Assembly: GCA_030159075.1 (NCBI GenBank)
Contig: BROG01000108.1
Location: 242,001-306,000 of the forward strand
Source: Atrina japonica
Taxonomy: Eukaryota; Mollusca; Bivalvia; Pterioida; Pinnidae
Length of the DNA stretch: 64,000 nucleotides
Direction: 5' to 3'
Below the pieces are notes generated by a model, which was not told where the DNA came from, searched no databases, and saw only the letters and a program-made list of their open reading frames with translations. The position numbers and the translations under genes were made by a program. Position 1 is the first letter of the stretch; each line of letters opens with the position of its first letter. Below are positions 1 to 32,079 of the stretch, in pieces.

Positions 1-28
1 ATGAAATCATGGCGATATTTTCGAACTA

Positions 29-187
29 CAGTGAAACTTGTATATAAAGACCTTTTTAGGGACACGGGGAGGTGATCTTTATACAGAGGTTGATTTAAAC
101 ACAAATGGTACTATTGGGGACAGCAAAAACAGTTTTATGACCAGGTGGTGTTTATACACAGGTGGTCGCTAAAGCAGGTATTACTGT
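29..187 (-). mobile_element. MITE-like element, family M1, copy 1
   Basis: An element of about 160 bp that starts ACAGTGAAAC and ends with its near inverse TATTACTGT. Internal text such as AAAGACC and GGTACTATTGGGG recurs inverted at 6881-7062 and 12635-12815. Confidence 0.6.
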
Positions 188-535
188 TATAGGATTCAAT
201 AAGCCATACACGTAGATATTATGTCGAAATTACTTGATTGTCCACGACAAGTAGTAAAAACCTCTGTTGATGAAATGAGTAGACAACACGATAAGACAAG
301 TAGCTTTACATGTCAAACATTAATATACAAATAAAGGAATGTTTATACCATATGTATTTGGTGGAAAAAGGCCACGGACAACGATACCGTGTGTAGGCGG
401 TGTTTAGAGATGAACAATGCTTGAAATTTGACAGTTTTTGTCTTATTCAATCTGTAAGACATTATCAATTATATCGGTGTAACTGATGTTCGCAAATTAT
501 ACACGTTTCCATTGGCAATTATTATTCTGTGAGAT
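188..535. other. No gene recognised
   Basis: I see no exon, RNA or clear repeat in this stretch. Confidence 0.5.
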
Positions 536-1891
536 ACAGTGGAACCTCGCATTAAGACCATCTCGCTTAGGAGACCACTTCACATTTCAGACCATACATT
601 TTCAGTCATGATATTCATGCAGATTCAGTGTAAACTCGTTATAAAGACTACCTAACTGATCGACCCAATATAACAGTGTAACCTCACTAATGAGACCACC
701 TAACTGATCGACTCAATATAACAGTGGAACCTCACTAATAAGACCACCTAACTGACTGACGCAATATAACAGTGGAACCTCACTAATAATACTGCCTAAC
801 TGATTGACCCAATATAACAGTGTAACCTCACTAATGAGACCACCTAACTGACTGACGCAATATAACAGTGGAACCTCACTAATAAGACCGCCTAACTGAT
901 TGACCCAATATAACAGTGTAACCTCACTAATGAGACCACCTAACTGACTGACCCAATATAACAGTGGAACCTCACTAATAAGACCACCTAACTGATCGAC
1001 CCAATATAACAGTGGAACCTCACTAATGAGACCACCTAACTGACCGACGCAATATAACAGTGGAACCTCACTAATAAGACCGCCTAACTGATAGACCCAA
1101 TATAACAGTGTAACCTCACTAATGAGACCACCTAACTGACCGACTCATTATTACAATGGAACCTCACTAATAAGACCACCTAACTGACTGACCCAAATAT
1201 AACAGTGGAACCTCGTTATTAAGACCACCTGACTGACTCAACATTACAGTAAAACCTCTTTATTAAGACTATCTGACTGACTGACTCAATATAACAGTGG
1301 AAAAACCACAATTATACCACCTAAATGACCGACTCATTATTACAATAGAACCTCACTAATAAGACCATCTAACTGACTGACCCAAATATTACAGTGGAAC
1401 CTCGTTATTAAGACCACCTGACTGACTCAACATTACAGTAAAACCTCTTTATTAAGACTATCTGACTGACTGACTCAATATAACAGTGGAAAAACCAGAA
1501 TTATACCACCTAAATGACCGACTCATTATTACAATAGAACCTCACTAATAAGACCATCTAACTGACTGACCCAAATATTACAGTGGAACCTCGTTATTAA
1601 GACCACCTGACTGACTCAACATTACAGTAAAACCTCTTTATTAAGACTATCTGACTGACTGACTCAATATAACAGTGGAAAAACCACAATTAGACCACCT
1701 AAATGACCGACTCATTGTTACAGGGAAAAATCGTTATTAAGACACCTAACTGACTGACTCAACAATACAATGCAACCTCTTTATTAAGACCACCCAACAA
1801 ACTGTGGGCCTGGAATATCTATTGACAAATTATCAAGAAACGGAATGTTGACCATCTTTGATGTGAGGTAGTCTCTTAAGCGAGGTTCCAC
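536..1891. repeat. 48-bp minisatellite passing into a 189-bp higher-order repeat, between inverted flanks
   Basis: Copies of ACAGTGGAACCTCACTAATA recur every 48 bases from 673 to about 1200 (673, 721, 769, 817, 865 and on). From 1202 the period becomes 189 (1202, 1391, 1580), each a block of four diverged units. The left edge reads CAGTGGAACCTCGCATTAAG and the right edge, at 1860-1891, has the inverse (CTTAAGCGAGGTTCCAC). The array therefore looks internal to an inverted-repeat element. Confidence 0.8.
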
Positions 1892-1949
1892 GGTTCGATC
1901 CTTAGTACTATAGTGATAAAAACATCGTATGTCATCTGATTATCGATAA

Positions 1950-2205
1950 GGTGGAAACTTGCCTAAAGACCACCTCGCTTAGGAGACCACCTCGCATTTA
2001 AGACCATAAATTAAACTTGTACTTATTTTAGCGGTATTCTTTCGCGCTATAGTCATTGCGCTAATTCAAGGGCATCGCTAAAATTTCTCCATCCTGTCAT
2101 TCAGTTTACACGACAAAGCTAATGAAATTACTTGCGCAAATTAAAGATTGCGCTAATAAGTCTATACACCCTTAGAGCGCTAAAATATGAGTGCGCTAAT
2201 TTAAA
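1950..2205. repeat. Relics related to the minisatellite, and a cluster of GCGCTAA motifs
   Basis: 1950-2010 repeats AAAGACCACCTCGCTTAGGA once more. From 2035 to 2205 the motif GCGCTAA or a close variant occurs about six times on both strands, which suggests a decayed interspersed repeat. Confidence 0.4.
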
Positions 2206-2960
2206 TACACATACAGTATATAAGCCAAAATTTTGATGGCTGCTGTTGTCGATCTTTTTAAACATCTTAATGTTTTCACAGAATTTCATTTCTACTAATA
2301 TAAAATGTTCCTAACGGAATACGCATTCATTTTTTAGATGTCACCATGTTAACAAAGTCATACTGAAAACCGAAATACTTGTTGAAAAATTATATGTTAA
2401 TTTATATAACAAACAGTGACAAATTCACGTTATAACTCAGCTACATGTCACGACGGAAATCCTTGTACATTATATCCATAGTATAGCTACTACCATTATG
2501 CGAGAAAATAATTCTCAACTAATCGCTTGTAGACCTCCCCTGAAAACGGACAACACACAATAGTTTTGAAGATTATACGGTTAAACTGTAAACAACCTCA
2601 CCTCTTCAATGTTCTTGTCATTTTGATCAATATTTTTATATACATGTATGTGTGACTCGAATCCATGGAGCAATGAAATGTCACATATAATCAGAACATT
2701 AAGCCTTCTCACTCGCCATGTTAGATATATGTAAAGTGACGTGTCGGACTCTGGAATTTTCTCTTGGAAATAAGAAAATTGTTGCACTGGGCCTCTGTTG
2801 TCTTCACTTACAATTTCTTCACTACTGAAATTCCTCGAGCTTTGTCAATGAAATTGTATTAAACAATGATATACTCGACATGAACAAGGCTTGATTTCCA
2901 GCTAGTGGGATGATGTAATATAAATTTTGGTAGACTAGCTGAAAAAATCATACAGAATTT
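2206..2960. other. No gene recognised
   Basis: Short random open frames only. No exon with supported splice sites is seen. Confidence 0.5.
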
Positions 2961-2964
2961 GTGT

Positions 2965-3095
2965 TACTTCCTTCAGAAGGTTCCGATGGTTCTGAACCAA
3001 AAGAAGAAAACGCCAGTGGTGGCCTTTTGATATGACTATTAGATACGTCGACGACGTTTTGTCGACCAATAATGACAATTTTCATGCGTATGTCA
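2965..3095 (+). mobile_element. Reverse-transcriptase relic (YVDD box) of the Penelope-like family
   Basis: The frame reads MTIRYVDDVLSTNNDNFHAY, the catalytic YxDD box of the reverse transcriptase also found at 39000-39838. It is broken upstream by a stop and frameshifts, so it is a dead fragment. Confidence 0.75.
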
Positions 3096-3464
3096 AGGTG
3101 AGATACAATAAAATTTCACGTTCATGCTTTATTTCAATTTGTGTTTTATGTCACGGCCGACGGATTTTCTTTTCAATTATTGTGTTTTAATGTTGGAGCA
3201 GAATATTATTTTCATAGAAAATTACTTACATAATCAACTTAAAGTTCATACCTACACTACAGTTAAATATCCCAAATTTAGAACATCGCATTTTAAAATC
3301 TTTTTAGCACCGCACTTCCGACAAAAACAATTGGATGAAAAGTAGACACTCCACCCATACACACCTAATTAGTTACAAGATCTAGTCAACTTCAAGTAAA
3401 ATATATTTTCTTTCAAAAAAGACAATAAATAAAGTGGAAATAGATTATTACAATATTACAAAAT

Positions 3465-3858
3465 GCATTTTATTACATGTATGTGTAATCATACAGTTAT
3501 TATACAGACTTCAATACGCCCGTGCAATACGTAACGTCCTATTGCACTGTAGTTGAATACGAAAATTCTGCCGGAGCTACTTTTCTAAAGGGAATTCCAC
3601 TCATCCAAAATATTTTATAACGTCGCTATAAGAGGAATTAATTCTAAATTTATGTACCCAATTAGATAAAGAAGGGAGAAGTAATAAATACAGAACCACA
3701 AAAATGTTTCTACCCGTATCATCAGACTGCACTTGATCGTTGTAACGGAAGGATTCAACTCGAGCTGCGCTTTCGTTGAATCCTTCCGCTACAACGATCT
3801 CATGCAGTGTGATGATACGGATAGAAACATCTGTGTAGTTTGGTCTATGTATTAATGA
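3465..3858. mobile_element. Element family P1, copy 1, with terminal 65-bp palindrome
   Basis: The left part reads CCCGTGCAATACGTAACGTC and GGAGCTACTTTTCTAAA. The right part is a near-perfect hairpin: arm 3695-3759 (GTATCATCAGACTGCAC, GGAAGGATTCAAC) and inverse arm 3774-3840. The same arrangement recurs at 23290-23640 (inverted) and 24226-24515. Confidence 0.75.
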
Positions 3859-4811
3859 ATGACTAGTAATAGAGATATTATAAAAAGTACATTAATTTAA
3901 TAGACATTATATGCTGCAATCCTGCTTGAAGTGAAAAATCATTCACAAAGGTTACATTGAAAATGCCTATTTAAGGTATTTTGGCAAATTGCCAAATCTG
4001 AAAATTTTATACCAGATCATTTTCAAACATACCATTTTCAAAAGAATTTAAAAAAGAAATCAAAGGTCACCGGATTATTTTATGTGTATTTAAAAATAAT
4101 ATAAACCTATCCCTACCCCATTTTCTGTATTTTTAGTTGTTCGAATTACAGACACCCTTTGACCCTTGAACAAATTAATAAAAAGTTTTGAGTTATTCTC
4201 CCGAAAGCCCCAAAAACTTCCAAATGTACATAACACCTACCATTTATTCGTAATACTGAAACATCCGTAAATATATTTTCTTAATTTATCAATTTCAAAG
4301 TCTTGACCAAACACAAAATACAAAATATAATTTTGTTACCATGACAACCGACACTTCCGTAATTTACCATTGAATTTGCAATGCCAAAAAACCTGTATAC
4401 TGAAAAAAATCTACATCTAAATCTACCAATTACAGGCTTTTTTTAATACCATGACAACAAACACATCCGTAACAACCACCATTGAATTCCTAATACCAAA
4501 ATACCCGTAGTTACTATTTTCATAAAATATCTTTGTACACCAATTTCCACCAAAATTTAACATTATCAAAATCTTTGTGCTTCAAGAGTTATCTTACCCA
4601 GTGTATCGTTGAACCTTAACTGTCTTAAGGTAAAGGTGCCACATACAATTCTCTTACAATGAAATAAATAAATTTCCAGTTGGTTTTATTTTAATGTGCT
4701 ACATCATAACATAATAATTTTGAAAGTGTTTTCCCAGATTGTCATGTGTATGATTAAGTGTATGTTTTTATTAATTTATTAATGAGCCGAGCATCATTCC
4801 ATCGACTAAAT
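3859..4811. other. Intergenic, one diverged direct repeat
   Basis: No gene recognised. A segment at 4335-4398 (ACCATGACAACCGACACTTC, then CCATTGAATT) recurs about 110 bases later at 4446-4510 with roughly 80% identity by eye. Confidence 0.5.
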
Positions 4812-4825
4812 ACAATAAATAATTG

Positions 4826-5101
4826 GAGCCGGCCTGGCTCAGTCGGTAGCGCGCTCGACTCTGGATCGTGAGGTCGTGAGTTCGAGTCCCGCCGGCGACA
4901 GGTTGGTTTCCTGTCTTTCGGATGAGACAGTAAAAACTGGAGGTCCCGTGTCACAGTTAGTGTCGGCACGTTAAAGAACCCTCACTGCTCAATGGCCGTA
5001 AGTGCCGAGCATAGGCCAAAAATTTGAAGCCCTTCACCGACATATGGTGACGTCTCCATATGAGTGAAATATTCTTGAGTGGGACGTTAAATAACAAACA
5101 A
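4826..5101 (+). mobile_element. tRNA-derived SINE (family S1), full length with 14-bp target-site duplication
   Basis: The head has pol III A- and B-box-like text (GGCTCAGTCGGTAGCGCGC, GAGTTCGAGTCCC). The body contains GTGTCGGCACGTTAAAGAAC and CATATGAGTGAAA, and the tail is AACAAACAAACA. ACAATAAATAATTG lies on both sides (4812-4825 and 5102-5115), a perfect duplication showing retrotransposition. At least six more copies are in the window. Confidence 0.92.
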
Positions 5102-5115
5102 ACAATAAATAATTG

Positions 5116-6180
5116 CAAAGTTTAAATTCCTGCATTCTTTGCATGAGTTAGTTATATTTAGAATATATGTTATGCAACAATCTCGTAATAGGTTGTAAAA
5201 TGAGCTGCGTCGTGGATACAATGAAATGATTGATATCTTCAGTAATTTGAAACATTTAATTCACAATAATATATAAATACATAGGATTTTATGAAATGTT
5301 CGTCATGATATGAAATAAAGGATAAATGGAACTGTGAAGAACCTGCAAAAGTGTATTTATTTTTGGATGAATAGCTATGGTATAGAAGTTGGTAGTAGTC
5401 GTCGTTGAATTTAAGGATTTGAGAATCTATGTCGAAGAATAATCGAAAAGGTTATCACAACAAATGATTGAAAAACTTGTATGAATCAACGACTCTTTGC
5501 AGTCGCCAAGGTGTGAATACCGGTTATTTTCATGATCTTCACAATTGCAAATCCTTTATCTAAACTCAATGTTTTGCAAGTCAATAGTGTAATAAAAACG
5601 ACAACAGAATGGGTGGAAATATTTTACTCCATCATGGAATATTGAATCACATCATCATCAACATCATTATAATAGTCATCATCATCATCATCGTCGTCGT
5701 CATCATCATCATCAACAACAACAAAAACAACATAGGTATTTGGTCTCCATATCGTTTAGCTCCAATTGAAATAAAACAAGTTGTTGAGAAATCTTGTGAA
5801 TAAGACGATCGCAAGCTAACGAATACAATTTGATTTTTCAATGAATAGAGGGGAATAGTTTTTGCAAGCATTTTAAAGAATGTCACTGGAAGAATGAATG
5901 TCTCTTATATGTTTGTTTGATTTATTGTAATTTCGTGTAGGCATCCATGAATTTTGTTTAATTTGAATGCAGCCAACCTTTACTTGTAACATGTCATAGT
6001 TTTACATGTGCTATTAACTCCTGTCAGTATATTAAGATCTCTATTAAACGCCATGCCTACAGCGGGACGAATCCACAGTATCATGTATCATCTAAAAAAG
6101 ACCACCACTTGATTTTCTAGTGTCAAACGCTAGTCGAACGGACCAATAACTACTTGTTAAAAAAATCTTACTCTGAAAGG
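5116..6180. other. Intergenic with (CAT)n microsatellite at about 5646-5735
   Basis: No gene recognised. The microsatellite is a mixture of CAT, CGT and CAA triplets that creates spurious Ile- and Met-rich frames. Confidence 0.6.
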
Positions 6181-6182
6181 GG

Positions 6183-6478
6183 CATTAGCTGTGTTTTTTC
6201 CCAAAAAATACTTCGTTATTTTTACAACTTAGATTGATGTACAATAACAAAAAGTATATACGTGCATAAAAATTCTTAAATTCCTATATATTTTGTGAAA
6301 ATTAATCGAGGAACCCAGTTTGGTTTTGTATATACAAAAGACACTGGACCTTACCTGATTTTCACAAAATATATAGAAATATAAGAATTTTCATGCCTGT
6401 GTATAGCACTTATTTGTTATTGTACATAAATCAAAGTAGTACACATTGGAATAGAGTTTTGGGAAAATACAGCTTATG
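6183..6478. mobile_element. Foldback element with about 120-bp inverted arms
   Basis: The arms at 6183-6304 and 6358-6478 are inverse copies, for example TTAGCTGTGTTTTTTCCC against GGGAAAATACAGCTTATG, and TATATATTTTGTGAAAAT against ATTTTCACAAAATATATAG. A spacer of about 53 bases separates them. No coding capacity. Confidence 0.8.
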
Positions 6479-6880
6479 TACCTTAAATAGTCCGGTAATC
6501 GAACACAGTACCCCAGGTTGTAAGCACCAAGCCGCTTCAAAACACCAAGTTGATGCTTATATTATGTCGACAAATTTCATTGATTTGAGGAGAAAACGTG
6601 ATTTAATATCATGTAAAAAATGAATGAAGCTGTTAATTATCCAGCTGTGATACAATGTAGCTTATATAGATATAGTAGTCTTTCACTTGATAAAGGTCAA
6701 GGGGTCGACACTTTGTGAATTTAGAGTGTGTTTGCTGTTTTTTCGTAAAAAGTGACAGTTTGGAAATCGGAAGTCATGTTTAGCGTAGAGCGTATTTCTA
6801 AAAACAGCACACAACACTCCAACATCGCTAGCACAAAAAGTGTGGCCAACGAGTTTGGTGGAATCGTGCAAATCGAAATT
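6479..6880. other. No gene recognised
   Basis: Short chance frames on both strands. No motif or splice support. Confidence 0.5.
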
Positions 6881-7062
6881 ACAGTAAAACCTGCTTTATC
6901 GACCACCTGTGTAAAAAGACCACCTGCTCACAAATACTGTTTTTTGTGCTGCCCCCAATAGTACCATTTGTATACAAATCAACCTCTATATAAAGATCAC
7001 CTCCCTATAAAAACCCGTTGTTGTGTCCCGAAGGAGGTATTTATATACAAATTTCACTGTAG
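6881..7062 (+). mobile_element. MITE-like element, family M1, copy 2
   Basis: It starts ACAGTAAAACCTGC, contains GCTGCCCCCAATAGTACC and GTCCCGAAGGAGGTATTTAT, and ends TTTCACTGT, the inverse of its start. About 85% alike by eye to 12635-12815. Confidence 0.7.
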
Positions 7063-7404
7063 TCGTAGTTTGACGAGAACCAGAGGAAAGCTATGTATGC
7101 CATTAATAATGCAGCCTAATTATGTGACACGTGTACCTGCATGCCAAGTTTTATGTATTGGTGTAAGCCATATTCTTCTGTGAGTTCCAAACAAGGGGTG
7201 TATAGACCTGGTATTCATTTAATCACTTCGTCATTTTTATTATACAAATTTATTTGTTCGATTTTTCGGCACTTAATGGAGGCTCAAGCATATTTCTATG
7301 TAACTGGTTATTCTACAAACACTCACCGTTGGAAATAACCATGGAATTTGTACATTGTTGAGTTCATGAAGCTTAAACATGCTTCCACAGCAGGATGAGA
7401 TCAG

Positions 7405-7600
7405 ATGCACCTATTTTAATTTCGAACTCAACTGGTGAAGTCTTATGACAGAAACGACCGTTTTGAGCATTTGTCTTTGCACCTTTTATTGCAAAACTAA
7501 ACTTTGGTATGTTTATAAGAACGAACAGTTTTTAACACCAATTCTTTTTGCATTTCATACTCTTTTGTATATAGTTACCATTTATCATATCAATAAAATA
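7405..7600. mobile_element. MITE family M3, one-arm fragment
   Basis: TTCGAACTCAACTGGTGAAG, TGACAGAAACGACCG and TTTGGTATGTTTATAA match the left arm of the element at 10690-11105. It lies 270-460 bases upstream of the gene 1 start. Confidence 0.65.
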
Positions 7601-7805
7601 TTTGAATTTAAATACAATATGAAACCCAGTTTTCCGTTGAACAGAGAGTTTTTTTATACGCTAAGTTGATATCAATTATTGCAGGTGTAACACAATTACT
7701 TGATAGAGTACATTTATGCCAATGACCTAATTAATATGGTTAATGATCTATTTATATGTCCATCATATGACGCGTGTTTTGATTTGACCCATCGCAAAAG
7801 TGTCA

Positions 7806-7813
7806 TATATAAA
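7806..7813 (+). promoter_or_regulatory. TATA box of gene 1
   Basis: TATATAAA lies 54 bases upstream of the ATG of gene 1. Transcription would start near 7836-7842, giving a short 5' leader of about 25-30 bases. It is the only TATA-like motif placed correctly for the signal-peptide exon. Confidence 0.6.
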
Positions 7814-7866
7814 GCGTTGACAACCAGCATACTGTCCGGCGAATTAAAATCGGCATTATTATCAAG

Positions 7867-28205
<20,339 letters not shown>

Positions 28206-28273
28206 GCTATTTTCCTAAGTACCTTTGACTGTAAAGTATCCTAGATTTTAACTGATAATTGAAATGTTATTAA

Positions 28274-28279
28274 AATAAA
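28274..28279 (+). promoter_or_regulatory. Poly(A) signal of gene 1
   Basis: AATAAA lies 69 bases after the stop codon, which gives a 3' UTR of only about 90 bases. This short, compact end supports 28205 as the true stop. Confidence 0.6.
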
Positions 28280-28851
28280 CAATTATTTACATATTTACTA
28301 CTGTGTATCCCAGCAACTTTGGAGTGTTTTGTAAATATTTCATAAAAATGTCGTATCGTGGAACCATAATCCATGTAATAATACCAAAACCTGTAACAAC
28401 AATGATCGCTGCCTTTACAGCTAGTCAAGTTAAGAAAACCACAGAGAGTTTAACTGGGATTTCGAGTATTGGAGTGTCTCCTTCATATTGAAATGCGAAG
28501 TAATGATTACAACAATGAACTTTTTAGATAAAATAGCAATTTTATTGATAGTTTTATGGTTTCTATGACGTAAACTTCAAAAACCAATTTCCTTTTTTGC
28601 TGGAAAACACAGTAGATTAACCAGAGCATTTTGAAAAATAATGATTGTATAGGCACCTATTTATATCATTTTAGTAAATTGCAATTTACAGTTCACTAGT
28701 TTTTATATAGCATGGGCGTTTGAGCGTTTGATAATCATAACATATACGCTTCTGGAAATCTAAAAAAAATTGATGAAATAACTGACGTATCCTTCTTTAT
28801 TAAAACACAACTGGCGTGAAACAAAAATGCAAGTCATTTTGGATACAAAGA
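28280..28851. other. Downstream of gene 1: nothing recognised
   Basis: No second gene end or repeat that I can support. Confidence 0.45.
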
Positions 28852-29062
28852 TACGGAAGCCGGGAGATGACATAGTGGTGAAAAAAAAATATTCCGTGAG
28901 AACGGAATAATTATAAGGAGAAAAAAAAATATTCCGTGGGACCGAAGTAATTTTTTTCTCTCAATAATTATTCCGTTTGTACGGAATGATTTTTTTCTCT
29001 CAATAATTATTCCGTTTGCACGGAATAATTTTTTTCACCACCATGTCGCCTCCCGGGTTTCG
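28852..29062. mobile_element. 211-bp MITE with inverted ends and 8-bp target-site duplication
   Basis: The left end has GCCGGGAGATGACATAGTGG and the right end its inverse CCACCATGTCGCCTCCCGG. Inside are four copies of ATTCCGT..ACGGAAT text with A/T runs. TACAAAGA is at 28844-28851 and 29063-29070. Confidence 0.85.
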
Positions 29063-29070
29063 TACAAAGA

Positions 29071-31335
29071 AAAAGACAGTGACAGAAAAAATCTTTCACT
29101 GAAGTAATATGAAGCATATAGGTTACATATGTTTTGCAGTGGTACCGGCCAGTATATCTACTATATTCAGGGCTAACATTAACACATATTATTCGTTGAT
29201 GTTTTTAGTTTTGATCGCAATAACTAATATGCGTTTGGGAAATACTCACAGTATAAATATTCAATGATCACAAATCATTGTTCGCTGATCAACATAACTA
29301 GGTACATTTAGGTTTTTAGCTAGATTTTGGAAGGTCTGTATAACCATTCTGTTGAAATGAAGCTTAATTCCTAGTGACTTGTATCATCTGCTGAAGCGAT
29401 CAAAATGATCTCTAAGAGCTCGGCTGTCTTATATGTTTCGCCATAATTATACTTGTATCACCATCTGCCTTCGATAAAGTGTTTGTAGCTGCTTGTTAAG
29501 AAGATAATTTTCATTCTCCCCGCCAAATGCGAATCAAACCTCTGTCAGTTTTATATCAATTAAAAACTAGAAATAAGTATTACCACAAAAGACAGCATTC
29601 GCAGAAATGAAGGGTCAAAACAGACTGCCTGGCGTAGTATCAGTGATTCAAAATGGTCATTGTAAATTTTGTTAAGCTTGCATTCGAACGCAACGTCTTT
29701 CTGCTTTCTGGCGCGTGTGTCAATTCCGGGATATATCTGTCAGAAAATTTTCATTTCCTTTTCAGACCTACTCCCACAAAAGTTACACCTATAACGGCAA
29801 TGCTTAGGCATCACTTCATCAATCAAATGTTTACTATGTCCTGAAAAAAAAAATGTACGTTTCATATGTGAATGCCGTATGTCTGTATGTTTGGATTTTA
29901 CAATATGATAACGTGGTGCACAGACGTTGCTCAAAAGAAAACATAGTGTAGAATGTATCTTTTTAAAATACATTATCTAAAGTAGAAGTGATGTTCTGAA
30001 AGATTCGGATAAAAATCTTTAATAGAGTCCCACAAAGTGAGTCGGATGCGGAGGTGATCAACTGTGAGCGGACATATTTATCCTCTCTTTTCAAACAAAC
30101 TGTCTCATTTTTAAGCTACCTCTTTTCGTTTTGTGTTTTTTTTCTTTTTCATTCAAACTGTCTCTTTTTTGTTTCATTTTTCACGATTAAACTGTCTTTT
30201 TTTATATAATCAATTTACACATGGTAATTCTAGATGCATGATTTGTAAATAGATTTGTTTTTAATTTGGCGCATGCTCAGTAATGTAATTTTATGAAAAC
30301 AAGGATATTAGGTTTTTATTTCAATCATATATTGTTATTTTAAATTAATAGTTTGATAGAAGAGTAGTTACTATATATATGTGCATGAAACTATTTTGTT
30401 TAGAATTGGTTTGTTCAAATTTTAAATGAGAATTTAGTGAAATGTAACTGTGTTGTGATGTTAATTACTCTTAATTAAAATCAGTATTATAACGAGTGTT
30501 CAATAAATCCAAAGAATGCAGTGTTTTAATGAAAAAAAAATACAGCAAATTGCAATAACAATAAAACTATTTATTTCTTGTTAATGAATTAAAATTGCAC
30601 TATCAATCTTGATATTACAGCAATCCCAAGAAATCGTCAGTAGATGTGTCTATTTTCTCTGGATGATATATAGTTGTGTATGAAATCTACACACTGGAAA
30701 CGCTGCTCTATGAAGTCAAATCAAGGCGACCTTCAGCTCTTTTGTATAATATATTTCGTGAATATTGCATTTATTTCATAATATTCTTTCTGTATCATTT
30801 GAAAGCATCTTGTGCTTAGAGAGCACTGGCGCTTATCGCAAAGCGCTTATTGCATAATTATATGTAGGAACCACGCTTCAAAGAAAACCTGCTTGCGGCT
30901 TCTAAATTCTAAAGTTAGTAGTATTGCGATAACTGAAATTAAAAAAAAAACTTGGGAATATTTTGTCTGTTTTGATTTTGGTTGTAATTATTTGTGCATT
31001 TAAAGGCATAAATATAGACCAGGGGATAATGCAAGCTGGAAAATACATTCATCTTTGTTTGTAAAAAGTATTATTCGTTAGAGAGAGAGTAAATACATGT
31101 ATGTGTAAATAGTTAAATCAATATACAAAGTTGCATTATATTTATGCGTTGATGCTGTAATAATTTTAATAAAGTTTTTAATCATTGTAAATAAATGCTT
31201 GTTCGGTTATCATTTATGTGGTTATCTCCCTTTATCACATGCATATGATGTTTATGTCTTCCAAACTACCTGATATGCTAGTAATTGCACAACGCACGAT
31301 CATTTCATTTAAATTTTTTTAATATTTGAATTTTG
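29071..31335. other. Intergenic: no gene recognised
   Basis: 30090-30210 is pyrimidine-rich with three diverged copies of AAACTGTCTC. A minus-strand frame at 29740-29973 ends in CRYRCNFCGSRSEKEMKIF, a Cys pair of unknown meaning. Nothing else stands out. Confidence 0.45.
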
Positions 31336-31465
31336 AATATTGTTTTTACGCCATATTCAACAATTCATCAGTGGCGGCCAGTTTTTTTATGGTGGAGGAA
31401 ACCGATTATCTGGGTGGAGGCCAGACGCTTCCTGCAAGTAAACTACCAAACTTTCTAAAAAATTA
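31336..31465 (-). mobile_element. SINE-like element, family S2, partial
   Basis: TTTTTACGCCATATTCAACA, TCATCAGTGGCGGCCAG, GGTGGAGGAAACCG and CTTCCTGCAAGTAAACT. Confidence 0.7.
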
Positions 31466-31549
31466 TCTTCGGTTCCAACAGAAATAGAACCTGTATTGCC
31501 CAGAAGTGAGAGACATCAAGGTTCAAAGCGCGATGCACATATCACTCGG

Positions 31550-31800
31550 CCACGGGTTTCCAGTTAACGCAGTGGTCAGCACACTCGCTTCTCACCAGTG
31601 CGACCTGGGTTCGATCCTTGAATTGGACAGGGTAGTAAGTGAGATGGTATGGCGGCCAGGTAGTCCGGTTAACTCCAGCAACAAGGACCCCACACGCCAA
31701 CATCAGAGCCCCCTCTTCTTGATATTGGTTGTTGAGTCACATGCCAGTGGCCCCGTAGATATATTATATTCGGTCTATAAAAATGTAAATTACGCCATCT
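31550..31800 (+). mobile_element. tRNA-derived SINE, third family (S3)
   Basis: A-box-like TTAACGCAGTGGTCAGCACA and B-box-like CTGGGTTCGATCC open a body with CCGGTTAACTCCAGC and GTCACATGCCAGTGGCCC. It differs from S1 in head and body. An inverted pair (TCTTGAAAGTTTATCGACTG near 31798, inverse near 32050) follows. Confidence 0.75.
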
Positions 31801-31964
31801 TGAAAGTTTATCGACTGATAGGGGGGAGGTAAACATTATCAACACAATAAACAAAAGAGAACACAAAACAACCGGAAGTAACCTTGGATAGGATCGAATC
31901 AGCAAACATTCTCCAAATGAATTATGCTGCCTGACGACTGCGCCGTTATGAATATCATTAACAA

Positions 31965-32035
31965 TATCAAAGTTGTGGTTTTACAAAAGAGGCAAAAAAA
32001 AAAAAAAAAATTCTCAAGACGATCGTAAATGAGTT
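31965..32035. mobile_element. MITE family M3, fragment
   Basis: ATATCAAAGTTGTGGTTTTA, a run of A, then CTCAAGACGATCGT. Confidence 0.55.
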
Positions 32036-32079
32036 ATGTTTCTTTACTGCCAGTCGATAAACTTTCAAGATATTGTAAG

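Noticed and set aside
536..1800. CRISPR array
   Set aside because: Repeats are regularly spaced, but the spacers are repeats too, the period changes to 189, and the genome is eukaryotic. It is a minisatellite.
4826..4895. tRNA gene
   Set aside because: The tRNA-like text is the head of a SINE with body, tail and target duplication. The same head recurs inverted at 33437-33712, 50996-51269 and 62622-62884.
29740..29973. Minus-strand frame ending in CRYRCNFCGSRSEKEMKIF as a zinc-finger gene
   Set aside because: A single Cys pair without a full finger pattern, and no flanking exon or transcript signal.
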